25,013 bases of DNA. It comes from Prevotella sp. UBA2456 (GTDB lineage Bacteria > Bacteroidota > Bacteroidia > Bacteroidales > Bacteroidaceae). The stretch is taken from NCBI GenBank assembly GCA_002342415.1, contig DDPY01000007.1, forward strand, positions 1 to 25,013, given 5' to 3'. This document shows positions 1 to 7,255 of the stretch, in pieces (position 1 is the first letter of the stretch; each line of letters opens with the position of its first letter). Below the pieces are notes generated by a model, which was not told the origin of the DNA, made no database searches, and was given only the letters and a program-made list of their open reading frames with translations. Made by a program: the position numbers and the translations under genes.

Positions 1-381
1 TGTGAGCCTGTAAGTCCTGATACTAAGAAGGAGCATTTTGAGTTTGACCGCAGTATTGCTGATGGCAAAGAGCCTGAGCACTTCACCTTTGACGTCTCTG
101 AGAATCTCGTTGATGCCATGTGCAGTTCCTTCAAGGCACTCGAAGACGAGTTTGAGTTTGTGCTCGAAGAAGTAATAGAGACTTCGCTCTTCGTATTCTT
201 TGAACTGATGAGTGTCCCAGGTGGCTCTGGCTATTCTTCAGGCAGTTGCGGTAGAAGCAACAATGATCTGCCTCACAAGAAGAAGGACGACGACGATGAA
301 TTGCTGCGTGCCATGCGTATCGCCAAGGCCGTAGCCCGCAGTTGTCCGCGCAAGGTCATCCGTCATGGTTATGGAAGATAA
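1..381 (+). CDS. C-terminal part of a possible mobilization (relaxase-like) protein, truncated by window edge
   Basis: The reading frame is open from the first base to the stop at 379-381, so this is the last 126 residues of a larger protein. No catalytic domain is visible. The visible part is acidic and hydrophobic, then has a Gly/Ser-rich stretch (GGSGYSSGSCGRS), a charged KKKDDDDE segment and a basic end (PRKVIRHGYGR). Gly/Ser-rich linkers followed by short Lys/Arg-rich tails are common at the C-termini of Bacteroidales mobilization relaxases, and the gene sits between a small membrane protein and a tRNA gene, as in integrated mobilizable elements. That identification is an inference from composition and context. 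It could equally be an unrelated hypothetical protein. An internal ATG at 118 exists, but the upstream continuity argues that it is not the start. Confidence 0.45.
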   Translation, partial: CEPVSPDTKKEHFEFDRSIADGKEPEHFTFDVSENLVDAMCSSFKALEDEFEFVLEEVIETSLFVFFELMSVPGGSGYSSGSCGRSNNDLPHKKKDDDDELLRAMRIAKAVARSCPRKVIRHGYGR

Positions 382-417
382 TAATATAATTATGTAAAAG
401 TGCAAATATATAATGTA

Positions 418-1089
418 ATGAAAAAATATAAAGATGCAGAAAGCCTGTTCGACAATGTAGAGGGGCAGGAAGAAAAGGAGAATATGACTGTAGCTGGTAC
501 GTCTCAAAATGAGAACGTACCAGCTACTATCGGGGGAGAATCAACGTTTAGTGCTGACTATCTGGAGAAAATCCTACAAATACAGCGGAATTTTGACAGA
601 CAGCAAGAGCAGAACGCTAAGATTTTAGAGACTATGGAAAGGCTTGTGAAACGTCTGGAAGGCTGCAAGGATATAAAAGTAAGTCTTTCTGAAGATGACA
701 AGAATCTGTTGTCTGCCCTTCCTATAACAATCAACAAACATGTTGCCACGACAGTAGGAGAGGCAGGACAGAAAGTAAAAGAGGACATAGACAAGCAAAC
801 CGTATCTTCGATGAAATCACTCACTGGAACATGTGACAAGAAGACAGAGGAATTAAAGAAGGTGCTTAACAACAAGGGTATCTATCTTTCTTGGTGGAAC
901 TTCTGGGCAATGATTATAATGGCAATAACCAGTGTAGGTTATGCCATATATGCTGCATTCAATAGATGCCTATGGGATGTGTTATGGGAGAGACTGTGGT
1001 TTCCATTATTAGTGTTATTATTCTTTGTTTGTTCAATAGGCTTAATGGTCTGGCTCAATCTCAGAGAATATAGAATCCCCAAATACTAA
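418..1089 (+). CDS. Hypothetical coiled-coil protein with two C-terminal membrane segments
   Basis: I do not recognise a named family. The 223-residue protein starts at the ATG at 418; a GTG at 400 in the same frame is an alternative. Residues about 45-80 (KILQIQRNFDRQQEQNAKIL onward) and about 105-150 are polar and helical with coiled-coil character. The C-terminal quarter has two hydrophobic segments (SWWNFWAMIIMAITSVGYAI and WFPLLVLLFFVCSIGLMVWL) separated by a short charged loop, ending in a basic tail. Small proteins with an N-terminal helical domain and C-terminal membrane anchor often follow relaxase genes in Bacteroidales mobilizable elements, which fits its place 36 bp after the preceding gene. 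The region is visibly richer in A+T than the housekeeping genes that follow. Function is unknown. Confidence 0.6.
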   Translation: MKKYKDAESLFDNVEGQEEKENMTVAGTSQNENVPATIGGESTFSADYLEKILQIQRNFDRQQEQNAKILETMERLVKRLEGCKDIKVSLSEDDKNLLSALPITINKHVATTVGEAGQKVKEDIDKQTVSSMKSLTGTCDKKTEELKKVLNNKGIYLSWWNFWAMIIMAITSVGYAIYAAFNRCLWDVLWERLWFPLLVLLFFVCSIGLMVWLNLREYRIPKY

Positions 1090-1196
1090 AGCCTCTATCT
1101 GCAAACTCTGAGATTGCAAACTGCAAAATCAGGAGTCAAGGAACGCCAAAACAATAATTATCACGCCAAAAACACGCCAATTTGGGATAAAAGAAA
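1090..1196. repeat. Non-coding stretch with three ACGCCAA direct repeats beside the tRNA
   Basis: Between the end of the membrane protein gene and the tRNA terminator there is no credible gene. ACGCCAA occurs three times on the plus strand, at 1143-1149, 1163-1169 and 1174-1180, within 38 bp. GCAAACT also occurs twice near 1100-1120. Short direct repeats flanking a tRNA-adjacent element end resemble arm-type sites for tyrosine recombinases, but no integrase is present in the window to support this. Confidence 0.4.
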
Positions 1197-1230
1197 TCCG
1201 CTAAGCACTGATTTTCAGTGACTTAGCGGA
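1186..1230 (-). terminator. Rho-independent terminator of tRNA-Gln
   Basis: A hairpin at 1197-1230 has arms TCCGCTAAG-CACTG and CAGTG-A-CTTAGCGGA: a 14-bp stem with one bulged base and a five-base loop. Read on the minus strand, it is followed by a T-rich run (TTTCTTTTAT, complement of 1187-1196). It begins nine bases after the end of the tRNA, so it fits an intrinsic terminator of that transcript. Confidence 0.75.
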
Positions 1231-1238
1231 CTAACTAG

Positions 1239-1309
1239 TTGGGGTACCCGGACTCGAACCAGGAAAGGCAGGACCAGAATCTGCAGTGTTACCATTACAC
1301 CATACCCCA
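1239..1309 (-). tRNA. tRNA-Gln (anticodon CTG)
   Basis: On the minus strand the 71 bases fold as a tRNA. The acceptor TGGGGTA pairs with TACCCCA and is followed by discriminator A. The D arm is GTGT/ACAC with loop AATGGTA. The anticodon arm is GCAGA/CCTGC with loop TTCTGGT, so the anticodon is CTG. The variable loop has four bases, and the T arm is CCTGG/CCGGG with loop TTCGAGT. The unusual T1-A72 acceptor pair is characteristic of glutamine tRNAs. The last pair of the anticodon stem is an A-C mismatch. The CCA end is not encoded. The 3' end faces the possible mobile-element genes to the left, the usual orientation of a tRNA used as an integration site. Confidence 0.95.
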
Positions 1310-1356
1310 AACATGTTCGCTCTCGTCAGAAAGCTGCAAATCTCATTTTGCGGGTG

Positions 1357-1387
1357 CAAAGGTAGTGTTTTTTTTCGAAACAACAAA
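1357..1387 (-). promoter_or_regulatory. Promoter of tRNA-Gln
   Basis: On the minus strand TTTG (complement of 1384-1387) and TACCTTTG (complement of 1357-1364) are separated by 19 bases, an exact match to the Bacteroidota -33/-7 consensus. The predicted start lies about 40 bp before the tRNA 5' end at 1309. Confidence 0.7.
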
Positions 1388-1458
1388 AAAAATCGAAGGT
1401 TTTTTATAAAAAATCGCAAAAAAAGTGCATTTACCTCTATTTTATCAAGATAATAATG

Positions 1459-1467
1459 TATCTTTGC
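1459..1467 (+). promoter_or_regulatory. Probable -7 element of the rsfS-ftsH transcription unit
   Basis: TATCTTTGC matches the Bacteroidota TAnnTTTG -7 box. No good TTTG is seen at the -33 position. It implies a transcript starting near 1474, which rules out the in-frame ATG at 1456 and supports the ATG at 1492 as the rsfS start. Confidence 0.6.
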
Positions 1468-1491
1468 ACATCAGAAATAACATTTTTATTG

Positions 1492-1851
1492 ATGGAACAA
1501 GCAACAAAATTAGTAGAATCAATTACAAGAGGTATTCAGGAAAAGAAAGGCCAGCAAATCGTCGTGGCCGACCTGAATAACATCGAGGGAGCCATTTGCC
1601 GCTATTTCGTCATCTGTCAGGGCAATTCGCCCGCCCAGGTGGAGGCTATCACCGAGTCGATAGGCGACTATGCCCGTAAGGAGCTGGGTGAGAAACCTAC
1701 TACCGTAGCCGGATTGGAGAATGCCCAGTGGGTGGCTATGGACTATGGTGATGTGCTCGTGCATGTTTTCCTGCCCGATGTGCGCAGTTTCTATGATCTG
1801 GAGCATCTCTGGGAAGATGCCGATTTGACTGTGCTGGAAGATGAAGTATAG
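1492..1851 (+). CDS. rsfS: Ribosomal silencing factor RsfS
   Basis: This is the RsfS/YbeB/Iojap family, which binds ribosomal protein L14 on the 50S subunit and blocks joining to 30S when nutrients are scarce. The 119-residue protein has the usual family length. It shows the family pattern of an N-terminal helix, the IVVADLNNIEGAICRYFVIC strand-helix region (about residues 22-41), then QVEAITESI, and the C-terminal WVAMDYGDVLVHVFLPDVRSFYDLE block around residues 83-107, which is the most conserved part. The ATG at 1492 is preferred over the ATG at 1456 because a -7 promoter box overlaps the latter. ftsH follows after 57 bp on the same strand, a pairing common in Bacteroidales. Confidence 0.93.
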   Translation: MEQATKLVESITRGIQEKKGQQIVVADLNNIEGAICRYFVICQGNSPAQVEAITESIGDYARKELGEKPTTVAGLENAQWVAMDYGDVLVHVFLPDVRSFYDLEHLWEDADLTVLEDEV

Positions 1852-1908
1852 AAGAATCATAGTGTGTTTTAAAGTATAACGATTTGAGTTTAGTGTTTAA
1901 ATTTTATA

Positions 1909-3972
1909 ATGGACAACAATCAACAACAGAATAGCAAACCTCAGATGAACATGCCGCGGTTCAATATGAACTGGATTTACGGCCTGGTGATAATCTCGCT
2001 GATTGCCCTTTACTTCACGTCGGGGCAAGAGAAGTCGAGCGTGCGGACCGAGACGTCCTACTCGGACTTTAAGGTGATGGTGATGAACGGTTATGCGGAG
2101 AAGATCGTGGTGAACAAATACACGAATACCTTGGAGATGTATGTGAAGCCCGACCATATCCGTGATGTCTTCCATCAGGGCGTGCAGCAGACGGGCAAGA
2201 GTCCCAGCGTGACGGTGGCCATCGGCTCTGTCGACCAGGTGGAGCAGTTTATCAACGAGGCCCGTGAACAGGATAAATTCAGCGGTAAGTTCTCGTACGA
2301 CAATTCGAAGGAAAACGACTTTTTTAGTTCGCTGCTAATGAATGTGCTCTTCTTTGCCGGCATCATCTTCGTATGGATGTTCCTGATGCGGCGTATGGGC
2401 GGTGCAGCCCCGGGCTTAGGTGCCGGCGGAATCTTCAGCGTGGGTAAGTCGAAGGCTCAGATGTACGAGAAGGGTGGTGACCTGGGCATCACCTTCAAGG
2501 ATGTGGCCGGACAGGCAGGAGCGAAGCAGGAGATGCAGGAGATTGTGGACTTCTTGAAGAATCCGCAGAAATATACCGACCTGGGCGGTAAGATTCCCAA
2601 GGGTGCCCTCTTGGTAGGTCCTCCGGGAACGGGTAAGACGCTGCTTGCGAAGGCTGTGGCCGGTGAGGCTGGTGTGCCCTTCTTCTCGATGTCGGGTTCC
2701 GACTTTGTAGAAATGTTCGTGGGTGTGGGTGCCTCGCGCGTACGCGACCTTTTTGAAAAAGCCAAGCAAAAAGCTCCATGCATTATCTTTATCGATGAGA
2801 TTGATGCCGTGGGCCGTGCCCGTTCGAAGAATCCCGCCATGGGTGGCAATGACGAGCGTGAGAATACGCTGAACGCCCTGCTGACGGAGATGGACGGCTT
2901 TGGCACCAATAGCGGCATCATCACGCTGGCTGCTACCAACCGTGCCGACATGCTGGACTCTGCGCTCTTGCGTGCCGGGCGTTTTGACCGCCAGATACAT
3001 GTCGACCTGCCCGACCTGAATGAGCGAAGGGAAGTGTTTTTGGTTCACCTGAAGCCGTTGAAGCTTGATCCGACAGTGGATGTGGACTTTTTGGCCCGCC
3101 AGACGCCAGGCTTCTCGGGTGCCGATATTGCCAATGTATGTAACGAGGCTGCACTGATAGCTGCCCGCTTCAATCGCGAGCGAGTGGGCAAGCAGGACTT
3201 TCTGGATGCTGTAGACCGCATTATCGGTGGTCTGGAGAAGAAGACGAAGGTGATGACGGAGCAAGAGAAACGGTCGATAGCCATCCACGAGGCCGGACAT
3301 GCCACTATCTCATGGTTTACGGAGTTCGCCAATCCGCTGGTGAAAGTAAGCATTGTGCCTCGCGGACGCGCATTAGGTGCAGCCTGGTATTTGCCCGAGG
3401 AGCGCGTGCTGCAGACAAAGGAGGCCATGCTTGACGAGATGTGCTCGCTGTTGGGTGGCCGAGCTGCCGAAGAACTGTTTATCGGGCATATCTCGACAGG
3501 AGCCATGAACGACTTGGAGCGTACCACGAAGCAGGCATACGGCATGGTGGCATACGCGGGCATGAGTGACAAGCTGCCCAACCTGTGCTATTATAACCAG
3601 CAAGAATATTCGTTCCAGAAACCATACTCGGAGACTACGGCGAAGCTGATGGACGAGGAGGTGCTGAAGATGGTAAACGAGCAGTATGATCGTGCGAAGA
3701 AGATTCTCTCGGAGCATCAGGAAGGTCACGCTCAGCTGGCCCAGCTGCTCGTGGAACGCGAGGTGATTTTCGCTGATGACGTGGAACGAATCTTCGGCAA
3801 GCGCCCCTGGCAGAGTCGTGCCGAGGAACTATTGGAAGCCCAGCAGCGTGCCGAGGCCGAGGCAATGGCCGAGCGTCGTGCCAAAGAGCTTGGACTCACG
3901 TCAGAACCCTCGGGGGAGACAGATTCGCCTGCGGGTGCAGAGTCTGAGAAATCTACAGGAACCACTAAATAA
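1909..3972 (+). CDS. ftsH: ATP-dependent zinc metalloprotease FtsH
   Basis: This membrane-anchored AAA+ protease degrades misassembled membrane proteins and short-lived regulators. The 687 residues show an N-terminal membrane segment (about 21-38), a periplasmic domain and a second membrane segment (about 141-160). The AAA domain follows, with Walker A GPPGTGKT (237-244), Walker B IIFIDEID (292-299) and the second region of homology around 340-361 ending in RAGRFDR. The zinc protease motif is HEAGH (460-464), with the third metal ligand probably D535 in GAMNDLERT. The C-terminus has a helical region and an Ala/Glu-rich, Ser/Thr-rich tail. All key residues are present and the length is normal. 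The gene lies 57 bp after rsfS and 8 bp before cdsA, so they are probably co-transcribed. Confidence 0.98.
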   Translation: MDNNQQQNSKPQMNMPRFNMNWIYGLVIISLIALYFTSGQEKSSVRTETSYSDFKVMVMNGYAEKIVVNKYTNTLEMYVKPDHIRDVFHQGVQQTGKSPSVTVAIGSVDQVEQFINEAREQDKFSGKFSYDNSKENDFFSSLLMNVLFFAGIIFVWMFLMRRMGGAAPGLGAGGIFSVGKSKAQMYEKGGDLGITFKDVAGQAGAKQEMQEIVDFLKNPQKYTDLGGKIPKGALLVGPPGTGKTLLAKAVAGEAGVPFFSMSGSDFVEMFVGVGASRVRDLFEKAKQKAPCIIFIDEIDAVGRARSKNPAMGGNDERENTLNALLTEMDGFGTNSGIITLAATNRADMLDSALLRAGRFDRQIHVDLPDLNERREVFLVHLKPLKLDPTVDVDFLARQTPGFSGADIANVCNEAALIAARFNRERVGKQDFLDAVDRIIGGLEKKTKVMTEQEKRSIAIHEAGHATISWFTEFANPLVKVSIVPRGRALGAAWYLPEERVLQTKEAMLDEMCSLLGGRAAEELFIGHISTGAMNDLERTTKQAYGMVAYAGMSDKLPNLCYYNQQEYSFQKPYSETTAKLMDEEVLKMVNEQYDRAKKILSEHQEGHAQLAQLLVEREVIFADDVERIFGKRPWQSRAEELLEAQQRAEAEAMAERRAKELGLTSEPSGETDSPAGAESEKSTGTTK

Positions 3973-3980
3973 ACTGCATT

Positions 3981-4829
3981 ATGAAGAACTTTATCATTCG
4001 TACCATTACAGGTGTCATCTTCGTTGCTGCCGTGGTGGCATCATTCTTGCGACCGGAGGCTATGGTGCTGCTGTTTAGCATCGTAACCGGACTGACTATC
4101 TGGGAGTTTACGGGATTAGTGAACGAACGCCCGGGAGTGACTGTCAACCGCTTTATCTGTACGGTGGCGGGAGTTTACTTCTTCTTTGCCATGACCTACT
4201 TCTGTAGCGATATCTACAGCGGAACGGCCAAGTCGGTGGTTTTTATACCTTATTTGGTGACAGTGATTTATCTGCTTGTGGCCGAGCTTTATGCCAAACA
4301 GGCCGACCCTATTAACAACTGGGCCTACACGATGCTGTCGCAGATGTATATCGCTCTGCCTTTCTCGCTGCTTAATGTGCTGGCTTTCACGTCAACCCCT
4401 AACGGAGAAGTGGCCTTCAATATGCTATTGCCTCTGTCGGTATTTGTATTCCTGTGGGTGAACGATTCGGGTGCCTACTGCTTCGGTTCGCTGTTAGGAC
4501 GTCATAAGCTGTTCCCGCGCATCTCGCCTGGAAAATCGTGGGAAGGCAGCATTGGTGGCGCGTTGGTGGTGCTGGCTGTCGCCTATGCCATCAGTTACTA
4601 TGTAGACAATGGGCTGCTCACGATGCCCCAATGGTTAGGACTGGGACTCGTGGTGGTGGTCTTCGGTACTTGGGGCGACTTGGTGGAGAGCCTCTTCAAG
4701 CGTACCTTGGGCATCAAGGACAGCGGTAATATACTGCCTGGTCACGGAGGAATGCTCGACCGCTTTGACTCGTCGCTGTTGGCTATTCCTGCAGCGGTGG
4801 TCTACCTCTATACGCTATCACTATTCTAA
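3981..4829 (+). CDS. cdsA: Phosphatidate cytidylyltransferase CdsA
   Basis: The enzyme makes CDP-diacylglycerol from phosphatidic acid and CTP, the branch point of phospholipid synthesis in the inner membrane. The 282-residue protein is highly hydrophobic with about eight membrane segments. It carries the conserved cytosolic motifs: NDSGAYCFGSLLG (161-173), ISPGKSWEG (181-189) and the family signature around 231-263, including GIKDSGNILPGHGGMLDR with the metal-binding and catalytic Asp residues. It starts 8 bp after the ftsH stop and its end is 13 bp before the GH5 gene, consistent with one operon. Confidence 0.96.
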   Translation: MKNFIIRTITGVIFVAAVVASFLRPEAMVLLFSIVTGLTIWEFTGLVNERPGVTVNRFICTVAGVYFFFAMTYFCSDIYSGTAKSVVFIPYLVTVIYLLVAELYAKQADPINNWAYTMLSQMYIALPFSLLNVLAFTSTPNGEVAFNMLLPLSVFVFLWVNDSGAYCFGSLLGRHKLFPRISPGKSWEGSIGGALVVLAVAYAISYYVDNGLLTMPQWLGLGLVVVVFGTWGDLVESLFKRTLGIKDSGNILPGHGGMLDRFDSSLLAIPAAVVYLYTLSLF

Positions 4830-4842
4830 AATAACCAATGAT

Positions 4843-5793
4843 ATGAAAAAGCTGTTAACAATTATCCTATGCTGTGCCTGCGGCCTGATGACGAAGGCAC
4901 AGGACCCAGTGAAGAAATGGGGACAACTGCAAGTGAAAGGTGCCCAGTTGTGCAGTCAGCAGGGACAGCCTGTCATCCTGCGCGGTGTGAGTCTTGGCTG
5001 GCATAACTTGTGGCCGCGATTTTATAATAAGAAGGTGGTGCAGACGCTGAAGCAGGACTGGAGCGCCTCGGTGGTACGCGCAGCTATGGGTATCATGATA
5101 GAAGACAACTACTTGGAGAATCCTCGTTTTGCCCTGCAGTGTATGACTCCCGTCATCGAGTCGGCTATCAAGCAGAATGTGTATGTCATCATCGACTGGC
5201 ATTCGCACATCCAGAAAACAGAAGAGGCCAAGCAGTTCTTTGGTCAGATGGCAAAAAAATACGGCAAATATCCCCACGTCATCTACGAGATATATAATGA
5301 GCCGGTGGAAGACAGTTGGGCAAGCTTGAAGGAATATGCCGCTGAGGTGATAAAGGAAATTCGTAAGTACGATCCTGACAATATCGTGCTTGTCGGCTGT
5401 CCGCACTGGGATCAGGACATTCATCTGGTAGCAGAAAGCCCGCTTGAGGGATTCAGCAATATTATGTACACCGTTCACTTCTATGCTGCCACTCATGGCG
5501 ACTATCTACGCCAGCGTACCGAAGACGCGGTGAAGCGCGGCGTCCCTGTATTCATCTCGGAGAGCGGAGCGACCGAGGCTTCAGGTGATGGCAAGATAGA
5601 CCCCAATAGCGAAGAGCAATGGATTGCGATGTGTGAGCGCTTGGGCATCAGCTGGATATGCTGGAGCATTAGCGACAAGAATGAGAGCTGCTCGATGCTG
5701 CTGCCTCGTGCGACGGCAACCGGCCCCTGGGCTGACGATGTGGTGAAGGAATATGGCAAACTGGTGAAAGCGTTGCTGAAGAAGTATAATTGA
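4843..5793 (+). CDS. Secreted glycoside hydrolase family 5 (endoglucanase-like)
   Basis: A 316-residue protein with a signal peptide (MKKLLTIILCCACGLMTKAQ) followed by a (beta/alpha)8 glycosidase resembling GH5 endoglucanases. Visible landmarks are LRGVSLGWHN (46-55), VIIDWHSH (115-122), the acid/base glutamate E153 in EIYNEP, VHFYAATH (211-218), the probable nucleophile E240 in FISESG, and a WICWSISDKN strand (271-280). Most family members read TEWG or SEFG at the nucleophile, so SESG is slightly unusual. The start is the ATG at 4843 because the signal peptide begins there; an in-frame ATG at 4765 lies inside cdsA. Substrate is likely a beta-1,4-glucan or a related plant glucan, which cannot be fixed from sequence. 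It sits between lipid and sigma-factor genes and not in a SusC/SusD locus. Confidence 0.9.
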   Translation: MKKLLTIILCCACGLMTKAQDPVKKWGQLQVKGAQLCSQQGQPVILRGVSLGWHNLWPRFYNKKVVQTLKQDWSASVVRAAMGIMIEDNYLENPRFALQCMTPVIESAIKQNVYVIIDWHSHIQKTEEAKQFFGQMAKKYGKYPHVIYEIYNEPVEDSWASLKEYAAEVIKEIRKYDPDNIVLVGCPHWDQDIHLVAESPLEGFSNIMYTVHFYAATHGDYLRQRTEDAVKRGVPVFISESGATEASGDGKIDPNSEEQWIAMCERLGISWICWSISDKNESCSMLLPRATATGPWADDVVKEYGKLVKALLKKYN

Positions 5794-5811
5794 GAGTTGA
5801 AAGTTGAGAGT
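5791..5811 (+). repeat. Three tandem heptanucleotide units before the sigma factor gene
   Basis: The 19-bp gap between the GH5 gene and the sigma gene is almost wholly filled by TGAGAGT, TGAAAGT, TGAGAGT in tandem. A related four-unit array lies inside lpxB at 10167-10194. No regulatory role is shown. Confidence 0.7.
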
Positions 5812-5812
5812 T

Positions 5813-6385
5813 ATGACTAAGGAGCAAGAGAAACTGGTAACGGACAATATGGGCTATGTGGTGACGCTGGCCCGCCAGTATAAGAGTGACATCTTAAGTA
5901 CCGAAGACTTGGTGAGCGAGGGTAGCATCGGACTGATGAGGGCTGCAGAGAAATACGACTCTAAGCGTGGGAAACCCTTTGTCACCTTTGCAGCACCCTA
6001 TATACGTCGCAGCATAGAGACAGCCATCAACCGTCTGGAGACGGCAACGGACGTTCGCTCTACGGATGAGTCGCTGCCTGTGGGCAGTAAAAACAACTAT
6101 ACGTTACTGAACGTATTGGAGGACAAGGATGCCGTGAAGGCTGACCTGGTGGCAGAAGAGAATACACTGACGGATGACCTGCTGCGTGTGATGAACATAC
6201 TCAATGAGCGTGAGCAGCGTGTGCTCAACCTCTACTATGGTAATGGCTATGAGCGCCAGACTATGGCAGAGATTGGAGAAGTGATGGAGTTGAAACGCGA
6301 GCGTGTGCGACAAATTCGTGACCAGGCGCTTCGTAAATTGCGTAAAGCCGCCAGAGCGTCTATCAATGGAGAACAAAAACATTAA
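5813..6385 (+). CDS. Short sigma-70 family RNA polymerase sigma factor
   Basis: The 190-residue protein contains sigma region 2 (about residues 9-75: GYVVTLARQY, LVSEGSIGLMRAAEKYD, FVTFAAPYIRRSIETAI) and region 4 (about 125-180), ending in the helix-turn-helix RERVRQIRDQALRKLR. The linker holds DVRSTDESLPVGSKNNYTLL, resembling the region 3.2 loop of primary sigma factors. Region 1 and a full region 3 are missing, yet the sequence is closer to primary sigma factors than to ECF sigmas. The ATG at 5813 is chosen; a TTG at 5804 overlaps the heptad repeat. No anti-sigma gene is adjacent. It may direct a subset of promoters, but its regulon is unknown. Confidence 0.88.
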   Translation: MTKEQEKLVTDNMGYVVTLARQYKSDILSTEDLVSEGSIGLMRAAEKYDSKRGKPFVTFAAPYIRRSIETAINRLETATDVRSTDESLPVGSKNNYTLLNVLEDKDAVKADLVAEENTLTDDLLRVMNILNEREQRVLNLYYGNGYERQTMAEIGEVMELKRERVRQIRDQALRKLRKAARASINGEQKH

Positions 6386-6397
6386 AGAATCAAGGGT

Positions 6398-7231
6398 ATG
6401 AGATTTCGGATTATTTTGTTTTTGCTGATAGGGAATTTTGTTTTTCTACCTATAGATGCTAAGCTCATCAAGGTGCTGGCTATCGGCAACAGTTTCTCGG
6501 AAGACGCAGTAGAGCAGAATCTGTATGAACTGGCCAAGGCACAAGGCGACTCGTTAGTGATAGGCAATGCATACATTCCTGCCTGTACGATAGATATGCA
6601 CATGTTCTATCTGGACACTTCGACTAAGCGTTATGCTTACCGCAAGGTGGTGGGAGGTGTGAAGAAAGAAGAAAAGGGTGTCGACCTGCAACGCATCATT
6701 CTTGATGAGCCCTGGGATATTATCACCTTGCAGCAAGGCAGTCTTTGTTCGGGCTTGCCTGAGACGTTTAAGAAACTGCCAGCCTTGAAACGTGCGGTTA
6801 AACTCCTGGCTACCAACCAGAAGGTAGATATTTGGTGGCACATGACGTGGGCTTATGCCAAGAGTTTCAAAAGTGGCAACTTCGAAGTCTATGGCAGTGA
6901 CCAACAGTACATGTATAAGAGTATTGTGAATTGTGTACGTACCGAAGTCCCCAAGGCCAATATCACCACCATCATTCCGTCAGGGACAGCCATCCGGCTG
7001 ATGCGTTATCGTAAGGGAGATATACTGAACCGTGATGGGCAGCATCTGTCACTCACGCTGGGCCGTTATACGGTGGCCTGTACCTGGTGCGAAATGCTTA
7101 CAGGCAAGAGCGTGGATGGCAACAGCTATCATCCGCATAGCATCAAGGAAGAAGATGCACGCTTATGTCGAATGGTTGCCCATGAAGCTGTCTTTATGCA
7201 TAAGTTGCGACAATATGATGTGGTATTCTGA
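6398..7231 (+). CDS. Secreted DUF4886 protein, SGNH-hydrolase-like
   Basis: The 277-residue protein has a hydrophobic N-terminal signal (about 1-21). It then has LAIGNSFSED (28-36), which resembles block I of SGNH hydrolases with S32 in the nucleophile position, and DGQHLS (213-218), which resembles block V with D213 and H216 as the other catalytic residues. LQQGS (111-115) may be part of an oxyanion site. These features match the DUF4886 family. Proteins of this fold are often esterases acting on carbohydrate esters, so an accessory role in polysaccharide breakdown next to the GH5 gene is plausible but not shown. It starts 12 bp after the sigma factor and is the last gene of the plus-strand run, facing the converging DUF5020 gene 24 bp away. 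Confidence 0.8.
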   Translation: MRFRIILFLLIGNFVFLPIDAKLIKVLAIGNSFSEDAVEQNLYELAKAQGDSLVIGNAYIPACTIDMHMFYLDTSTKRYAYRKVVGGVKKEEKGVDLQRIILDEPWDIITLQQGSLCSGLPETFKKLPALKRAVKLLATNQKVDIWWHMTWAYAKSFKSGNFEVYGSDQQYMYKSIVNCVRTEVPKANITTIIPSGTAIRLMRYRKGDILNRDGQHLSLTLGRYTVACTWCEMLTGKSVDGNSYHPHSIKEEDARLCRMVAHEAVFMHKLRQYDVVF

Positions 7232-7255
7232 CTCTGGAGAGTTCGGTATTTACAA

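Noticed and set aside
1456..1491. Longer rsfS start at 1456
   Set aside because: The ATG overlaps the -7 promoter box, so it would lie before the predicted transcript start.
2416..3300. Long antisense reading frame opposite ftsH (294 codons)
   Set aside because: It lies wholly within the well-conserved AAA and protease coding region of ftsH and its translation has no recognisable domain.
4765..4842. Longer GH5 start at 4765
   Set aside because: It lies inside cdsA and would put 26 residues in front of a normal signal peptide.
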